Origin: a bacterium | Lineage (GTDB): Bacteria; Bacillota; Bacilli; Lactobacillales; Streptococcaceae | DNA: 64,000 bases | Direction: 5' to 3' | NCBI GenBank assembly: GCA_905221105.1 | Contig: CAJNBW010000006.1 | Span: 62,001-126,000 of the forward strand | In this document: positions 18,462 to 26,724 of the stretch, in pieces | How positions within the stretch are numbered: the stretch's first letter is position 1 | Layout: each line of letters opens with the position of its first letter | Made by a program: the position numbers and the translations under genes | The notes under the pieces: generated by a model | What the model saw: only the letters and a program-made list of their open reading frames with translations | Database searches by the model: none | What the model was told of the DNA's origin: nothing

Positions 18462-19827
18462 AGCTTCTAATCAGCTCCTCTACTAATTCAATATGGGTGT
18501 AATAATCGGCGATTCGCACATTTTCATCTCCACCGTGGTCTCGGCTGTTGGCATTTCCTAGACCGAAGGCCACCATAGGCACCTCTAGGGCATCAAAGAC
18601 CGTATGCATAGGCCCTGTCCCAGCTGTCGTCGGCAAGACTGAGACGCCCTGTGGATAGAATTTCTTGGCCAACTCGATGACGTTGAGAATGGCTGGCGCG
18701 CTCATATCGCTTCGATAGCTCATCTCTCCTAAGGTATAGTATAATTCTACCTTATCAAAGCCATTTTTGTCTAGCTGTTTCCGAATTTTTTCCAGAACAT
18801 CATGCGGTTCTAAGCCAGGAACCAAACGAACTTCTAACTTGGCACTAGCTTCTGCTGGCAAAATCGTTTTGACTCCTTGTCCTTGGTAACCTGACTGAAT
18901 TCCTTCGATATTAAGGGCTGGCTCAAAAAAGAAACGTTTTAGAAAGGCTGCGCGGTCCTCTTGTAATAGAGGCAATTCCAAACCATAAATCTGGCTGATT
19001 TCCCCTGGATTTCGTTGGGCATAGGTATCCACCAAGGCCAATTCCCGTTCATTTGGCTCCTGTACTTCTTCGTACAAACCTTCAACCAAGATACGGCCAT
19101 CTGCAGCTCGAAGAGACTGTAAGGCTTGAAGAAGATACCACGGAGCTGATTCCACAACCCCACCATAACTAGAGTGGATATCCACATCAGCACTTTTTAC
19201 CTTGGCATCAAAGGTCACAATACCCTTGTTTCCACCAGAAATTTCTAGCTGTTCCAAGGCATTCTTGGTCCCTTGTTCCCAGACCAACAAATCTGCGCCA
19301 CGGAGTTTATCCGCATGCTTTTCTAGATACTTATCTAGGTCTGTCGAAGCAGATTCCTCCGCTCCCTCCATGATAAAACTGATATTGACAGGTAGGTCAT
19401 CGTGGTGCTGCATATACTTTCTCAAAGCACTCAAACGAGCTGTGATATGGCCCTTGTCATCGTCAACCCCACGCCCATACATGAAGCCATTGCGGACTGA
19501 AAGAGTAAAAGGATCCTCTGTCCACACCTGATCCCCATCTGCTGGAACAGTGTCATAGTGGTTATAGAAAATCAAGGTCTTGGCATCTGGACGCGAACTC
19601 TTGAAATGCGCCATGACAAAGGGCGCCGTATAAGTCTCATCAATCTCCACTTCAGCCCCAACACGTTTGAAAATCTCGCCCAGATAATTTGCGACTTCCT
19701 TAAGTCCAACCTGCTGGGCAAAGACTGACTTCTTAGAAATCAAGGTACGCAAAACCTCAAAATAATGCTGGGCTACATGATCCTTTTCAAATTTTTCAAT
19801 CTGTTCTTGTTCACTAGGAAAAACCAT
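18454..19827 (-). CDS. M20-family metallopeptidase linked to methionine uptake
   Basis: This is a 457-residue dinuclear-zinc peptidase of the M20/ArgE-DapE-PepV type. Metal and catalytic residues are visible in [10 protein letters not shown] (His, catalytic Asp), [10 protein letters not shown] (bridging Asp), MEGAEESAS (Glu pair) and SRDHGGDEN (last His). A lid or dimerisation domain occupies about residues 185-300. Its position inside metQ-x-metN-metI suggests that it releases methionine from peptides or N-acyl derivatives taken up by the cell. That role is inference. Confidence 0.9.
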   Translation of the reverse strand: MVFPSEQEQIEKFEKDHVAQHYFEVLRTLISKKSVFAQQVGLKEVANYLGEIFKRVGAEVEIDETYTAPFVMAHFKSSRPDAKTLIFYNHYDTVPADGDQVWTEDPFTLSVRNGFMYGRGVDDDKGHITARLSALRKYMQHHDDLPVNISFIMEGAEESASTDLDKYLEKHADKLRGADLLVWEQGTKNALEQLEISGGNKGIVTFDAKVKSADVDIHSSYGGVVESAPWYLLQALQSLRAADGRILVEGLYEEVQEPNERELALVDTYAQRNPGEISQIYGLELPLLQEDRAAFLKRFFFEPALNIEGIQSGYQGQGVKTILPAEASAKLEVRLVPGLEPHDVLEKIRKQLDKNGFDKVELYYTLGEMSYRSDMSAPAILNVIELAKKFYPQGVSVLPTTAGTGPMHTVFDALEVPMVAFGLGNANSRDHGGDENVRIADYYTHIELVEELIRSYE

Positions 19828-19887
19828 ATTCTCTCTACCTTTCTATGAACTACTCTTCCTGACAATCCATGCTCTATACAAAAGCAA

Positions 19888-19912
19888 GAGGTGGAATTTT
19901 CTCTCCCACCTC
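19888..19912 (-). terminator. Hairpin between metQ and the M20 gene
   Basis: GAGGTGG...CCACCTC forms a stem just after metQ. On the minus strand it is followed by TTGCTTTTG, a weak U-tract. It probably reduces expression downstream and so gives more MetQ than MetNI. Confidence 0.6.
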
Positions 19913-19923
19913 CCTGTTTCTTA

Positions 19924-20778
19924 TTACCAAACTGGTTGATCCAAACCGTCTGATGTTTCTTCGATAACTTTTTTCACTTCATCTGTATGGTAAGCTGCAA
20001 CAACTTTCTTGATAGCATCAGCTTTTGGTGATGATTCCCAATCTTTTTTCGCAACGATGATGTTGTACCATTGTTTTGAATTTTCATCAGCTTGTTCTTT
20101 GAAAAGTGCTTTCTTGTAGTCCAATTTTGCTTCTGTAACAAAGGTATTGTTTACAACGGCAGCGTCAACTGATGACAATGAACGAGCTGTTTGGCTAGCG
20201 TCCAATTCAGTGATTTTCAAGTTCTTTGGATTTTCTTTGATGTTAGCAACTGTTGCAAGAGCAGTTCCTGAAACGTCCAATTTAATCAAGCCAGCTGATT
20301 GAAGCAAGTAAAGCGCACGGCTTTCGTTTGTAGCATCGTTCGGTACAGCGATTTCTCCGTTTGCTGGGATGTCTTCTACTTTAGTGTACTTGTTGTCACT
20401 TCCATTCAAACCTGAGTAAAGGCGGATTGGAGAGATGTAAGTATCTGCAATCGCTACAAGGTCTTTCCCATTTTCTTTGTTCCAGTTGTTCAAGAAGTTG
20501 TAGTGTTGGAAAGCGTTCAAGTCTACTTCGCCATCAGCAGTTGCCTTGTTTGGTTGTGAGTAGTCTGTGAACTCTGTAAATTCCAAAGTGATACCGTCTT
20601 TTTTAACCAATTCTTGGATTTTGTCCCAACGTTTTTCTTCAGAACCGCTACGGTTAACAGTTGCGATTTTGATAGTTGTTGCATTGTCTGCTTTCTTTTC
20701 TGAGTTTCCGCAAGCTGCAAGAGCAAAACCTGCGACTGTAGCAAGAGCTGCTACACCAAGCCATTTTTTAATTTTCAT
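19924..20778 (-). CDS. metQ: MetQ, methionine-binding lipoprotein
   Basis: This 284-residue NlpA/MetQ-family lipoprotein has the signal peptide MKIKKWLGVAALATVAGFALAACG with lipobox LAAC (cysteine at about 23). The periplasmic-binding type II fold shows typical segments such as VDLNAFQHYNF and PNDATNESRALYLL. It captures methionine at the cell surface for MetNI. It is the first gene of metQ-M20-metN-metI, and a MET-box lies about 80 bases upstream. Confidence 0.96.
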   Translation of the reverse strand: MKIKKWLGVAALATVAGFALAACGNSEKKADNATTIKIATVNRSGSEEKRWDKIQELVKKDGITLEFTEFTDYSQPNKATADGEVDLNAFQHYNFLNNWNKENGKDLVAIADTYISPIRLYSGLNGSDNKYTKVEDIPANGEIAVPNDATNESRALYLLQSAGLIKLDVSGTALATVANIKENPKNLKITELDASQTARSLSSVDAAVVNNTFVTEAKLDYKKALFKEQADENSKQWYNIIVAKKDWESSPKADAIKKVVAAYHTDEVKKVIEETSDGLDQPVW

Positions 20779-20860
20779 GATTCTTTCTCCTTAAAAATAA
20801 TACCGTACTAGTATCTCACAATTTGTTTGATTTCACAAATTGTTATTAGATAGTCAGATA

Positions 20861-20877
20861 TATAGTTTAAAACTATA
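20861..20877. promoter_or_regulatory. MET-box (MtaR/MetR operator) upstream of metQ
   Basis: A perfect palindrome, TATAGTTTAAAACTATA, agrees with the streptococcal LysR-type MtaR/MetR operator (TATAGTT-n3-AACTATA) known from comparative genomics. It lies 83 bases upstream of the metQ start. This predicts methionine-responsive control of the uptake operon. Confidence 0.75.
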
Positions 20878-20891
20878 TCTTTAAAAATTGA

Positions 20892-20925
20892 GAAATCATC
20901 CACCTTATTCAGAATGGATGATTTC
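20892..20925 (-). terminator. Terminator of the amino-acid-binding lipoprotein gene
   Basis: An 11-bp perfect stem (GAAATCATCCA / TGGATGATTTC) begins right after the stop codon at 20932. On the minus strand it is followed by TCAATTTTTAAAG. Confidence 0.8.
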
Positions 20926-20931
20926 AAGAAA

Positions 20932-21795
<864 letters not shown>

Positions 21796-21866
21796 TTAAC
21801 AGAAAAAGACCATTTGCGCCATTATATGATATCTATCTCTGTGATAGGTTTTCTTTATGACTGATT

Positions 21867-21974
21867 TATACTCAATGAAAATCAAAGAGCAAACTAGAAA
21901 GCTAGCCGCAGGCTGTACTTGAGTACGGCAAGGTGAAGCTGACGTGGTTTGAATTTGATTTTCGAAGAGTATTA
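21867..21974. repeat. BOX element copy b (short A-C form)
   Basis: This copy reads TACTCAATGAAAATC... to ...ATTTTCGAAGAGTA. It contains AGCCGCAGGCTGTACTTGAGTACGGCAAGG in place of the longer boxB-containing middle. The far end supplies the azlD stop codon. Confidence 0.88.
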
Positions 21975-22295
21975 AAAGACCAAACGTAAAACTGCAATCA
22001 AGACCACTCCAAAGAGAACTGTGCCGACTAGATTACGGTAGCGAAAGGCTACCCAAGCTGTTGGAAAGACTGCTAAGAAGTCCAGCCATTTGATTTGAGG
22101 AAGGCTGCCAACCTTGCCTGTCACTACGCTTGAAAGAATCAAGGCAAAGATAATAGAAACGGGCAAGAACTTCAAAAAACGCTCAACGATTGCAGGCAAA
22201 CCCTTATACTTGACCAAGATGAAGGGAATCATACGGGGAATCCAAGTCACCAAGCCAGAGAAAATAACTGCTAATAAAAGATACTTACTGACCAT
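21972..22295 (-). CDS. azlD: AzlD-like branched-chain amino acid exporter subunit
   Basis: This is a 107-residue membrane protein of the AzlD family with about four helices and the RMIPFILVKYKGLPAIVERFLKFLPVSI signature region. It works with AzlC in the export of branched-chain amino acids. It overlaps azlC by 11 bases. The stop codon TAA coincides with the border of BOX copy b, so the C-terminus (RLVF) may have been set by the BOX insertion. Confidence 0.88.
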   Translation of the reverse strand: MVSKYLLLAVIFSGLVTWIPRMIPFILVKYKGLPAIVERFLKFLPVSIIFALILSSVVTGKVGSLPQIKWLDFLAVFPTAWVAFRYRNLVGTVLFGVVLIAVLRLVF

Positions 22296-22980
22296 CTAAA
22301 ATCACCCCCATGCTACAACCAAGTAGCGTCGCAAACAGAACAGCTAGCGACTGAGACACCACTGTCAAGAGTAAAAAGAAGGACACCGCAACAACTGCTA
22401 GGATAATGAGCAGATTGCGGACAGGAATCCGTCTTTGCATAATCTGGAATTGCGAAGCAAAAATTCCGATAAACATCCCAACCAAAGCAAAGTCTAGCCC
22501 AAAGATTTCTGGATTTGGTAGCAGACCACCCAGAGCCGTTCCGACCACTGTTCCCACAAACCAAGCCACATAGCTGTTGAGATTGTTGCCATGCATCCAC
22601 ATCGGATTGACCTTGTCTGTATGGGCTAATTCGCCCATCAACACGCCATAGGTCTCATCTGTCAAGAGGCTAGACATACCGATATTTTGCCAGAGACTGG
22701 TATGACGGAAATAGGTTGACGCATGCAAGCTCAGCAAAAAGAGACGCAGATTAATCAAAAAGACCGTCATAGCAATAGCTGCCACGGGCGCCTGAACCGC
22801 AATCAAGGCCAACATGGCAAACTGGGCACTCCCAGCATAAACAAAGAGGCTCATCAAGCCCATCTCAACAGGTGTCACATAGGGCGCACCAATAATTCCA
22901 CAGGCAAGGCCAATACTGACATAACCAAGGGCCGTTGGCATGGCTGCCTGCGCCCCCTCCCAAAATCCTTTTTCTTTCAT
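22285..22980 (-). CDS. azlC: AzlC-like branched-chain amino acid exporter subunit
   Basis: This 231-residue protein of the AzlC family has about seven helices. Typical segments are GYVSIGLACGIIG, GSAQFAMLALI and NLRLFLLSLH. With AzlD it forms an exporter of branched-chain amino acids (LIV-E family). A BOX copy lies between the start of this gene and the neighbouring MFS gene. Confidence 0.9.
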   Translation of the reverse strand: MKEKGFWEGAQAAMPTALGYVSIGLACGIIGAPYVTPVEMGLMSLFVYAGSAQFAMLALIAVQAPVAAIAMTVFLINLRLFLLSLHASTYFRHTSLWQNIGMSSLLTDETYGVLMGELAHTDKVNPMWMHGNNLNSYVAWFVGTVVGTALGGLLPNPEIFGLDFALVGMFIGIFASQFQIMQRRIPVRNLLIILAVVAVSFFLLLTVVSQSLAVLFATLLGCSMGVILDGQ

Positions 22981-23003
22981 CTTTCTCCTCGTATTGTCTT
23001 AAT

Positions 23004-23119
23004 AATACTCAATGAAAATCAAAGAGCAAACTAGAAAGCTAGCCGCAGGTTGCTCAAAACATTGTTTTGAGGTTGCAGATAGAAGCTGACGCGGTTTGAA
23101 GAGATTTTCGAAGAGTATA
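23004..23119. repeat. BOX element copy c
   Basis: The copy reads TACTCAATGAAAATCAAAGAG... to ...TTTTCGAAGAGTATA. It has the boxC-like CTCAAAACATTGTTTTGAGG hairpin and an abbreviated boxA end. It lies in the 272-base gap between azlC and the MFS gene terminator. Confidence 0.9.
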
Positions 23120-23204
23120 AGTAGGCTGAAAAGGCTCCAGCCATAGCATGGACTATTATAACACATTCAGGAAAGAGAAAAAAGTCTGGTGATTTTGACC
23201 ATCA

Positions 23205-23226
23205 TAAAAAGACTGGCAATCCAGTC
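23205..23226 (-). terminator. Terminator of the peptide-locus operon
   Basis: GACTGG-CAAT-CCAGTC forms a 6-bp stem. On the minus strand it is followed by TTTTTATG, about 28 bases after the MFS stop codon. Confidence 0.8.
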
Positions 23227-23253
23227 TCAAACATATATTATACAAATTCTCCG

Positions 23254-24480
23254 CTAAACACTTTCACGGATATTCAGGAGCATGAAAAAGGCAACTAGAA
23301 GAAATAGCAATAAAACAAAGCTAACTGCCAAAGTTCCAAAGCTAGTAGCAATGGTTACCAAAGCTATTGTAAATAAGCTAGGTAAAACAACCGTAATAGC
23401 ACCGATAGAGGATTGAACTGCTCCCATTGACTCCTCAGGTATTTGTTTAAAAATGAGTTCCTGTAATCGAGGAGAGAGAATACCTGCGAAAAAGGCATCC
23501 AAGGTACTAAAGATGAGAATCCAGTCAAAACGAACTGTGGCAAATCCTACTAGAAGAAGCAACTGGGTAACAAGTGAGGCATAGAGAGCTGTTTTTATAG
23601 AAATCGTATTTTTCAGATAGCCACTTACAAGGCTTCCGACAATCAGGGCTGACAGTTCAAAAGTGGATAGCAAAGCAAGAGATTGACCTGTTTGTAAATT
23701 CAAAAAGGGCTGATTCCTCAAAAATAGAGTAGAGACAGGAACTGTAACATTTATCACTGCTTGACTAATAGATATAATAAACAAAACCAAGAGCACCTGA
23801 TTCATATTCCATATTAATTTCAATGATTGGAGCAAATGCTGACCAAAGGATTTTACAGAGAGTCCTTCTTGATAGCTAATCGTTTTTTCTACTTTCAAGA
23901 GATTATTTTTTATGAAGAGGATACCTAAAAATGCGATTAAAAAGGTAAGAGCGTTCAGCAAGGAAATAAACTGGATGGATAGAATACCTAATAAGACTCC
24001 TCCTAAAATATTACTGATTGTTTTCACCAAACTAACAGTTGACTGTTTAAATCCAATAGCTTCTGCCAGATGATCTTGCCCAATAATTCTAATGAAAATC
24101 GGAGTGAGCATGGCGCCTGAAAAATAACTCAATGTGTCAGACAAGAGGTTAATCAGACAAATAAAGGTTACTAGCAACAAGGAAAAAGACTGCCCTGAAA
24201 GCGATAGGGACACTATAGAGTAAAGCAAAAATTTTGTAAAACTAATGACTGTGTATTTCAAGACACGATGATGTTGAAAATCCGCCAAAACTCCCAGAAA
24301 GATTTGTAGAACTTGGGGAAGGGTTTCTGAAATCGTGATGAGTAAAATCGCCAAAGGGGCAAAAGAGGCATCTGCCACATAATTCAAAAAAGCCAGATAA
24401 AAAATCGTATCCCCAACCGTTGAAATCCACTGGTTGATAGTTAATTGCCTAAAATCTCTATTTTGAAGAAATACTTTCAT
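23254..24480 (-). CDS. MFS-type exporter of the Rgg/SHP peptide locus
   Basis: This 408-residue transporter has about twelve hydrophobic helices and is of MFS_3 type. It shares segments with macrolide/drug efflux-like proteins (LADFQHHRVLKYTVIS for the loop 2-3 motif). The start at 24480 (MKVFLQNRDF) follows AAAAGGAG. It is the last gene of the operon double-glycine peptide, CPBP protein, MFS, and lies 70 bases after the CPBP gene. It may export a processed product or protect the producer. It resembles the MFS protein encoded at 14277 in organisation and N-terminus. Confidence 0.82.
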   Translation of the reverse strand: MKVFLQNRDFRQLTINQWISTVGDTIFYLAFLNYVADASFAPLAILLITISETLPQVLQIFLGVLADFQHHRVLKYTVISFTKFLLYSIVSLSLSGQSFSLLLVTFICLINLLSDTLSYFSGAMLTPIFIRIIGQDHLAEAIGFKQSTVSLVKTISNILGGVLLGILSIQFISLLNALTFLIAFLGILFIKNNLLKVEKTISYQEGLSVKSFGQHLLQSLKLIWNMNQVLLVLFIISISQAVINVTVPVSTLFLRNQPFLNLQTGQSLALLSTFELSALIVGSLVSGYLKNTISIKTALYASLVTQLLLLVGFATVRFDWILIFSTLDAFFAGILSPRLQELIFKQIPEESMGAVQSSIGAITVVLPSLFTIALVTIATSFGTLAVSFVLLLFLLVAFFMLLNIRESV

Positions 24481-24550
24481 CACAACTCCTTTTAAGTTCA
24501 AATGGGAATCTTTCCCCAAGGATAGACCGCGATACTACTAACAACCAAAA

Positions 24551-25216
24551 TTACAATAACATCAAAAGCTGACCAATACCATTGTAGACTATATGCAGTC
24601 CAATAGGCCAATAAATTGACTTTGTCATTCTAAATAAGAATGCAAATATAAGACCTCCACCCATATAGAAGACAAAGTCTGTCAAGACCCAACCATGACT
24701 ACTAATGTGCAAGATTCCAAATAATATAGCTGATCCGAGTACATCCAGTCCCCATTTCTTCCCTTTTTCCAGAGCAGTCATCACTAATCCACGATAAATC
24801 ATGTCTTCAAAAATGGGACCTGCAATCACAGGATAAAAAAAATACATCAAAAATGCCGTAGCTCCTGTAAAAGTAGGAGCAGCATGTTGATAAGAAATTT
24901 CATTTCGAGTAGGTGGGAAAAGAAAAAAGGTGACGAAATTCCAAACAACAAAAGCAAGCAGAGCTAGGAAGGAATAGAAAAGATAGGATCCTTTAAACTT
25001 TCTACTGTTGATTTGTTGCCATTTTCCCGACCAAATCATAATAATAAAAGCAAATAGAACCACAAGAAAATGCAACATCATATCCGACAGATAATAGGCA
25101 AAGTCAGATAGACCAAGAGCAAAGTCGCTAGATAAAACCAGACCACTGAACTTCTGGTCAGCAATAACTAGTAGAGCAGCTATAATAAAGTAGTAGCGTG
25201 AGATTATCTTTTTCAT
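24551..25216 (-). CDS. CPBP-family membrane protein (Abi/CAAX-like)
   Basis: This 221-residue membrane protein has about six helices and the three CPBP motifs: FEDMIYRG (motif 1), FGILH (motif 2) and HIVYN (motif 3). The family includes bacteriocin self-immunity and peptide maturation proteins. Motif 1 reads Glu-Asp where EE is usual, a conservative change that may alter activity. The start at 25216 (MKKIISRYYF) was chosen because homologues begin there. Its position after the bacteriocin-like gene suggests an immunity role; this is inference. Confidence 0.83.
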   Translation of the reverse strand: MKKIISRYYFIIAALLVIADQKFSGLVLSSDFALGLSDFAYYLSDMMLHFLVVLFAFIIMIWSGKWQQINSRKFKGSYLFYSFLALLAFVVWNFVTFFLFPPTRNEISYQHAAPTFTGATAFLMYFFYPVIAGPIFEDMIYRGLVMTALEKGKKWGLDVLGSAILFGILHISSHGWVLTDFVFYMGGGLIFAFLFRMTKSIYWPIGLHIVYNGIGQLLMLL

Positions 25217-25246
25217 CCTATTTTCTCCTATATTACGAAATAAAGA

Positions 25247-25278
25247 AAGCCCTAACCCAAACAAAGGCAAGGGCTTTA
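25247..25278 (-). terminator. Attenuator hairpin between the double-glycine peptide gene and the CPBP gene
   Basis: AAAGCCCT...AGGGCTTT forms a stem directly after the peptide stop. On the minus strand it is followed by CTTTATTTC. It is a likely partial terminator giving more peptide than immunity/exporter transcript. Confidence 0.65.
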
Positions 25279-25282
25279 AATA

Positions 25283-25471
25283 TCAATGACGACGATTAAC
25301 AGTGGAAGAATCATGGTTAAAATATTTCTTCCAGAAATTAGTGATTGACCAAGGTGCTCCTAAGCCTACTCCAATTCCACCGCCTGGGTTAACCACAGTG
25401 TTGCCTCCTCTAACATCTTGCAACTCATCTTCTGTCAATTCCATCGTTTCTGCAAATTGTAAATTTAACAT
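25283..25471 (-). CDS. Double-glycine leader peptide, bacteriocin-like
   Basis: This is a 62-residue peptide. Residues 1-23 form a class II leader (MELTEDELQDVRGG at its end, Gly22-Gly23). The predicted mature part has 39 residues: a glycine-rich stretch (NPGGGIGVGLGAP), an aromatic and basic middle (WSITNFWKKYF) and a polar tail. GAAGGAG lies 7 bases upstream of the ATG. Its promoter mirrors that of the shp gene. No PCAT-type ABC exporter is in the window, so processing may rely on ComAB- or BlpAB-like transporters elsewhere. From memory the layout resembles the pneumococcal Rgg144/vp1 locus, whose peptide acts as a virulence or signalling peptide, so it need not be a toxin. Confidence 0.82.
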   Translation of the reverse strand: MLNLQFAETMELTEDELQDVRGGNTVVNPGGGIGVGLGAPWSITNFWKKYFNHDSSTVNRRH

Positions 25472-25549
25472 CTTTTACACTCCTTCAATTATCTTCATTT
25501 ATAAACCACTTCTGCGACCTAGGATTTGCTTCAAGTACTTTACAAAAAC

Positions 25550-25593
25550 ACTATAACACGAAAATTGGCGTATTTTAGAAAATCGCATATTTG
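25550..25593 (-). promoter_or_regulatory. Promoter of the double-glycine peptide operon with Rgg-type box
   Basis: On the minus strand the 15-base box CAAATATGCGATTTT (25593 down to 25579) is followed by exactly 23 bases and then TATAGT (25555-25550), preceded by TG to give an extended -10 (TGTTATAGT). There is no good -35, which suits an activator-dependent promoter. Confidence 0.7.
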
Positions 25594-25615
25594 ATATTTT
25601 TTCTTATAGAAATTT

Positions 25616-25659
25616 CAGATTTGCGATTTTGGTAGATTTGATTATTTCCCTGGTATAAT
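25616..25659 (+). promoter_or_regulatory. Promoter of the SHP-like gene with Rgg-type box
   Basis: On the plus strand the 15-base box CAGATTTGCGATTTT (25616-25630) is followed by exactly 23 bases and an extended -10 TGGTATAAT (hexamer 25654-25659). The box abuts the position of the missing -35. The architecture is the mirror image of the divergent promoter at 25550-25593. Confidence 0.72.
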
Positions 25660-25690
25660 AAAGTTATTACTAAATGAGGAGGGAAGTAAT

Positions 25691-25768
25691 ATGAAGAAAC
25701 AAGTTTTAACATTATTGACGATCGTTACTGATATTATTATCTTTTTCCCATTTCTAATTAATCGATAA
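25691..25768 (+). CDS. shp: SHP-like short hydrophobic pheromone precursor (25 aa)
   Basis: This 25-codon gene starts MKKQVLTLLTIVT and ends DIIIFFPFLINR. The form (basic start, hydrophobic body, acidic residue about 12 positions from the end) is that of Rgg-associated short hydrophobic peptides. These are exported, cut before the Asp/Glu, re-imported by the oligopeptide permease and bound by Rgg. The predicted pheromone is the C-terminal 8-12 residues. GAGGAGGGA lies 6 bases upstream of the ATG. Its 3' end overlaps the rgg gene by 11 bases tail to tail. From memory the C-terminus recalls pneumococcal SHP144-type peptides (PFL-x-N near the end). Confidence 0.85.
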   Translation: MKKQVLTLLTIVTDIIIFFPFLINR

Positions 25769-26621
25769 GCTCTTTATATTGCTGCAAACGCAATTCAAAA
25801 AGGGCAGTCAATTGTGGATTTTCTAATACCTGCAGAGATTGGATAAAGTGTTCAATCTCTTTTTGATTGCTTCCTTTAGTTTGAAGAAAAATCTGCATTT
25901 TCTTTAAAAACTGCCACAATACTTTTTCAAAAACATCGTATGGACGGAGCATGCGCTCCAGCTCAGCCTCAAAAATTGGAATATAAGAAAATAGCTTGCG
26001 CTCCATAAGTTCTGAGATGATATTAAGATAACCACTTTTCATATACCATCGATTGTGTACTAACTCTTTAAATTCCTTGGATTTTTCGAGTAAGGAGGTT
26101 GATAAAAAGATCAGATCTTGATTGCTCAAGAAGGGCATAGTATTGCAAAAAAGATAGAGTTCAAACCAGGTCCAAGACTCAATAGCATAGAGGTAGGTGG
26201 TCAAAAATTCGCTATCCTCCTCTGTTAGCGGGTAGCTTTTATCTAAGGAATGGAGTGCATTTTTAATCACAATGGCATTCAAACGACGATAGGTCTCTGC
26301 CATCTGTTCTTGCTTGATTTTCTCCAACAGTTGCTCTAAGCCAGCTATATCTTGATGGGCAAAGCGATCCACAACCCTTCTACCAATTCGCATATGTGGA
26401 GATTCTTGATAGTTGTTGAGCTTGTGCCCAAACTCATCAAAGGTCACATTTATACCTTGGATAGCTAGAATCAACTTATCTGCAGACAGCATAGACTGCC
26501 CTAGTTCGAACTTGGATAGCTGAGAAGCTGTTAGTCCAGCACAAGCCACATCTGACTGCTTGAGCTTTCTAGCCAAGCGCAATTCCTTGTAAAATTCTCC
26601 CAATTCCATTCTCTCAATCAT
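25758..26621 (-). CDS. rgg: Rgg-family peptide-responsive transcriptional regulator
   Basis: This 287-residue regulator has an N-terminal XRE helix-turn-helix (about 8-62; LGEFYKELRLARKLKQSDVACAGLTASQLSKFE) and a helical repeat domain typical of Rgg/MutR, including the ESWTWFELYLFCN segment. Rgg proteins bind SHP pheromones in the C-terminal repeats and regulate adjacent peptide operons. Start at 26621 with GGAGG 7 bases upstream. It is convergent with and overlaps shp, whose product is its likely ligand. The predicted operators are the twin boxes at 25579-25593 and 25616-25630. Confidence 0.9.
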   Translation of the reverse strand: MIERMELGEFYKELRLARKLKQSDVACAGLTASQLSKFELGQSMLSADKLILAIQGINVTFDEFGHKLNNYQESPHMRIGRRVVDRFAHQDIAGLEQLLEKIKQEQMAETYRRLNAIVIKNALHSLDKSYPLTEEDSEFLTTYLYAIESWTWFELYLFCNTMPFLSNQDLIFLSTSLLEKSKEFKELVHNRWYMKSGYLNIISELMERKLFSYIPIFEAELERMLRPYDVFEKVLWQFLKKMQIFLQTKGSNQKEIEHFIQSLQVLENPQLTALFELRLQQYKELID

Positions 26622-26699
26622 CTCACCACCTCCTACTTTTTACATATTATATCATCATTTTTATAATTTTGTCAAAATATTCTGACACCTTAGTAAGTG

Positions 26700-26721
26700 A
26701 AAAAGCCAGCCTTAAGCTGAC
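26700..26721 (-). terminator. Terminator of the tsaB-rimI-tsaD operon
   Basis: On the minus strand GTCAGC-TTAAG-GCTGGC is followed by TTTTT. It lies just past the tsaD stop. Confidence 0.75.
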
Positions 26722-26724
26722 TCC

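Noticed and set aside
20779..20931. S-box or T-box riboswitch ahead of metQ
   Set aside because: The gap is only 153 bases, is explained by a terminator and a MET-box palindrome, and shows no T-box NGGTGG-type motif or SAM aptamer features.
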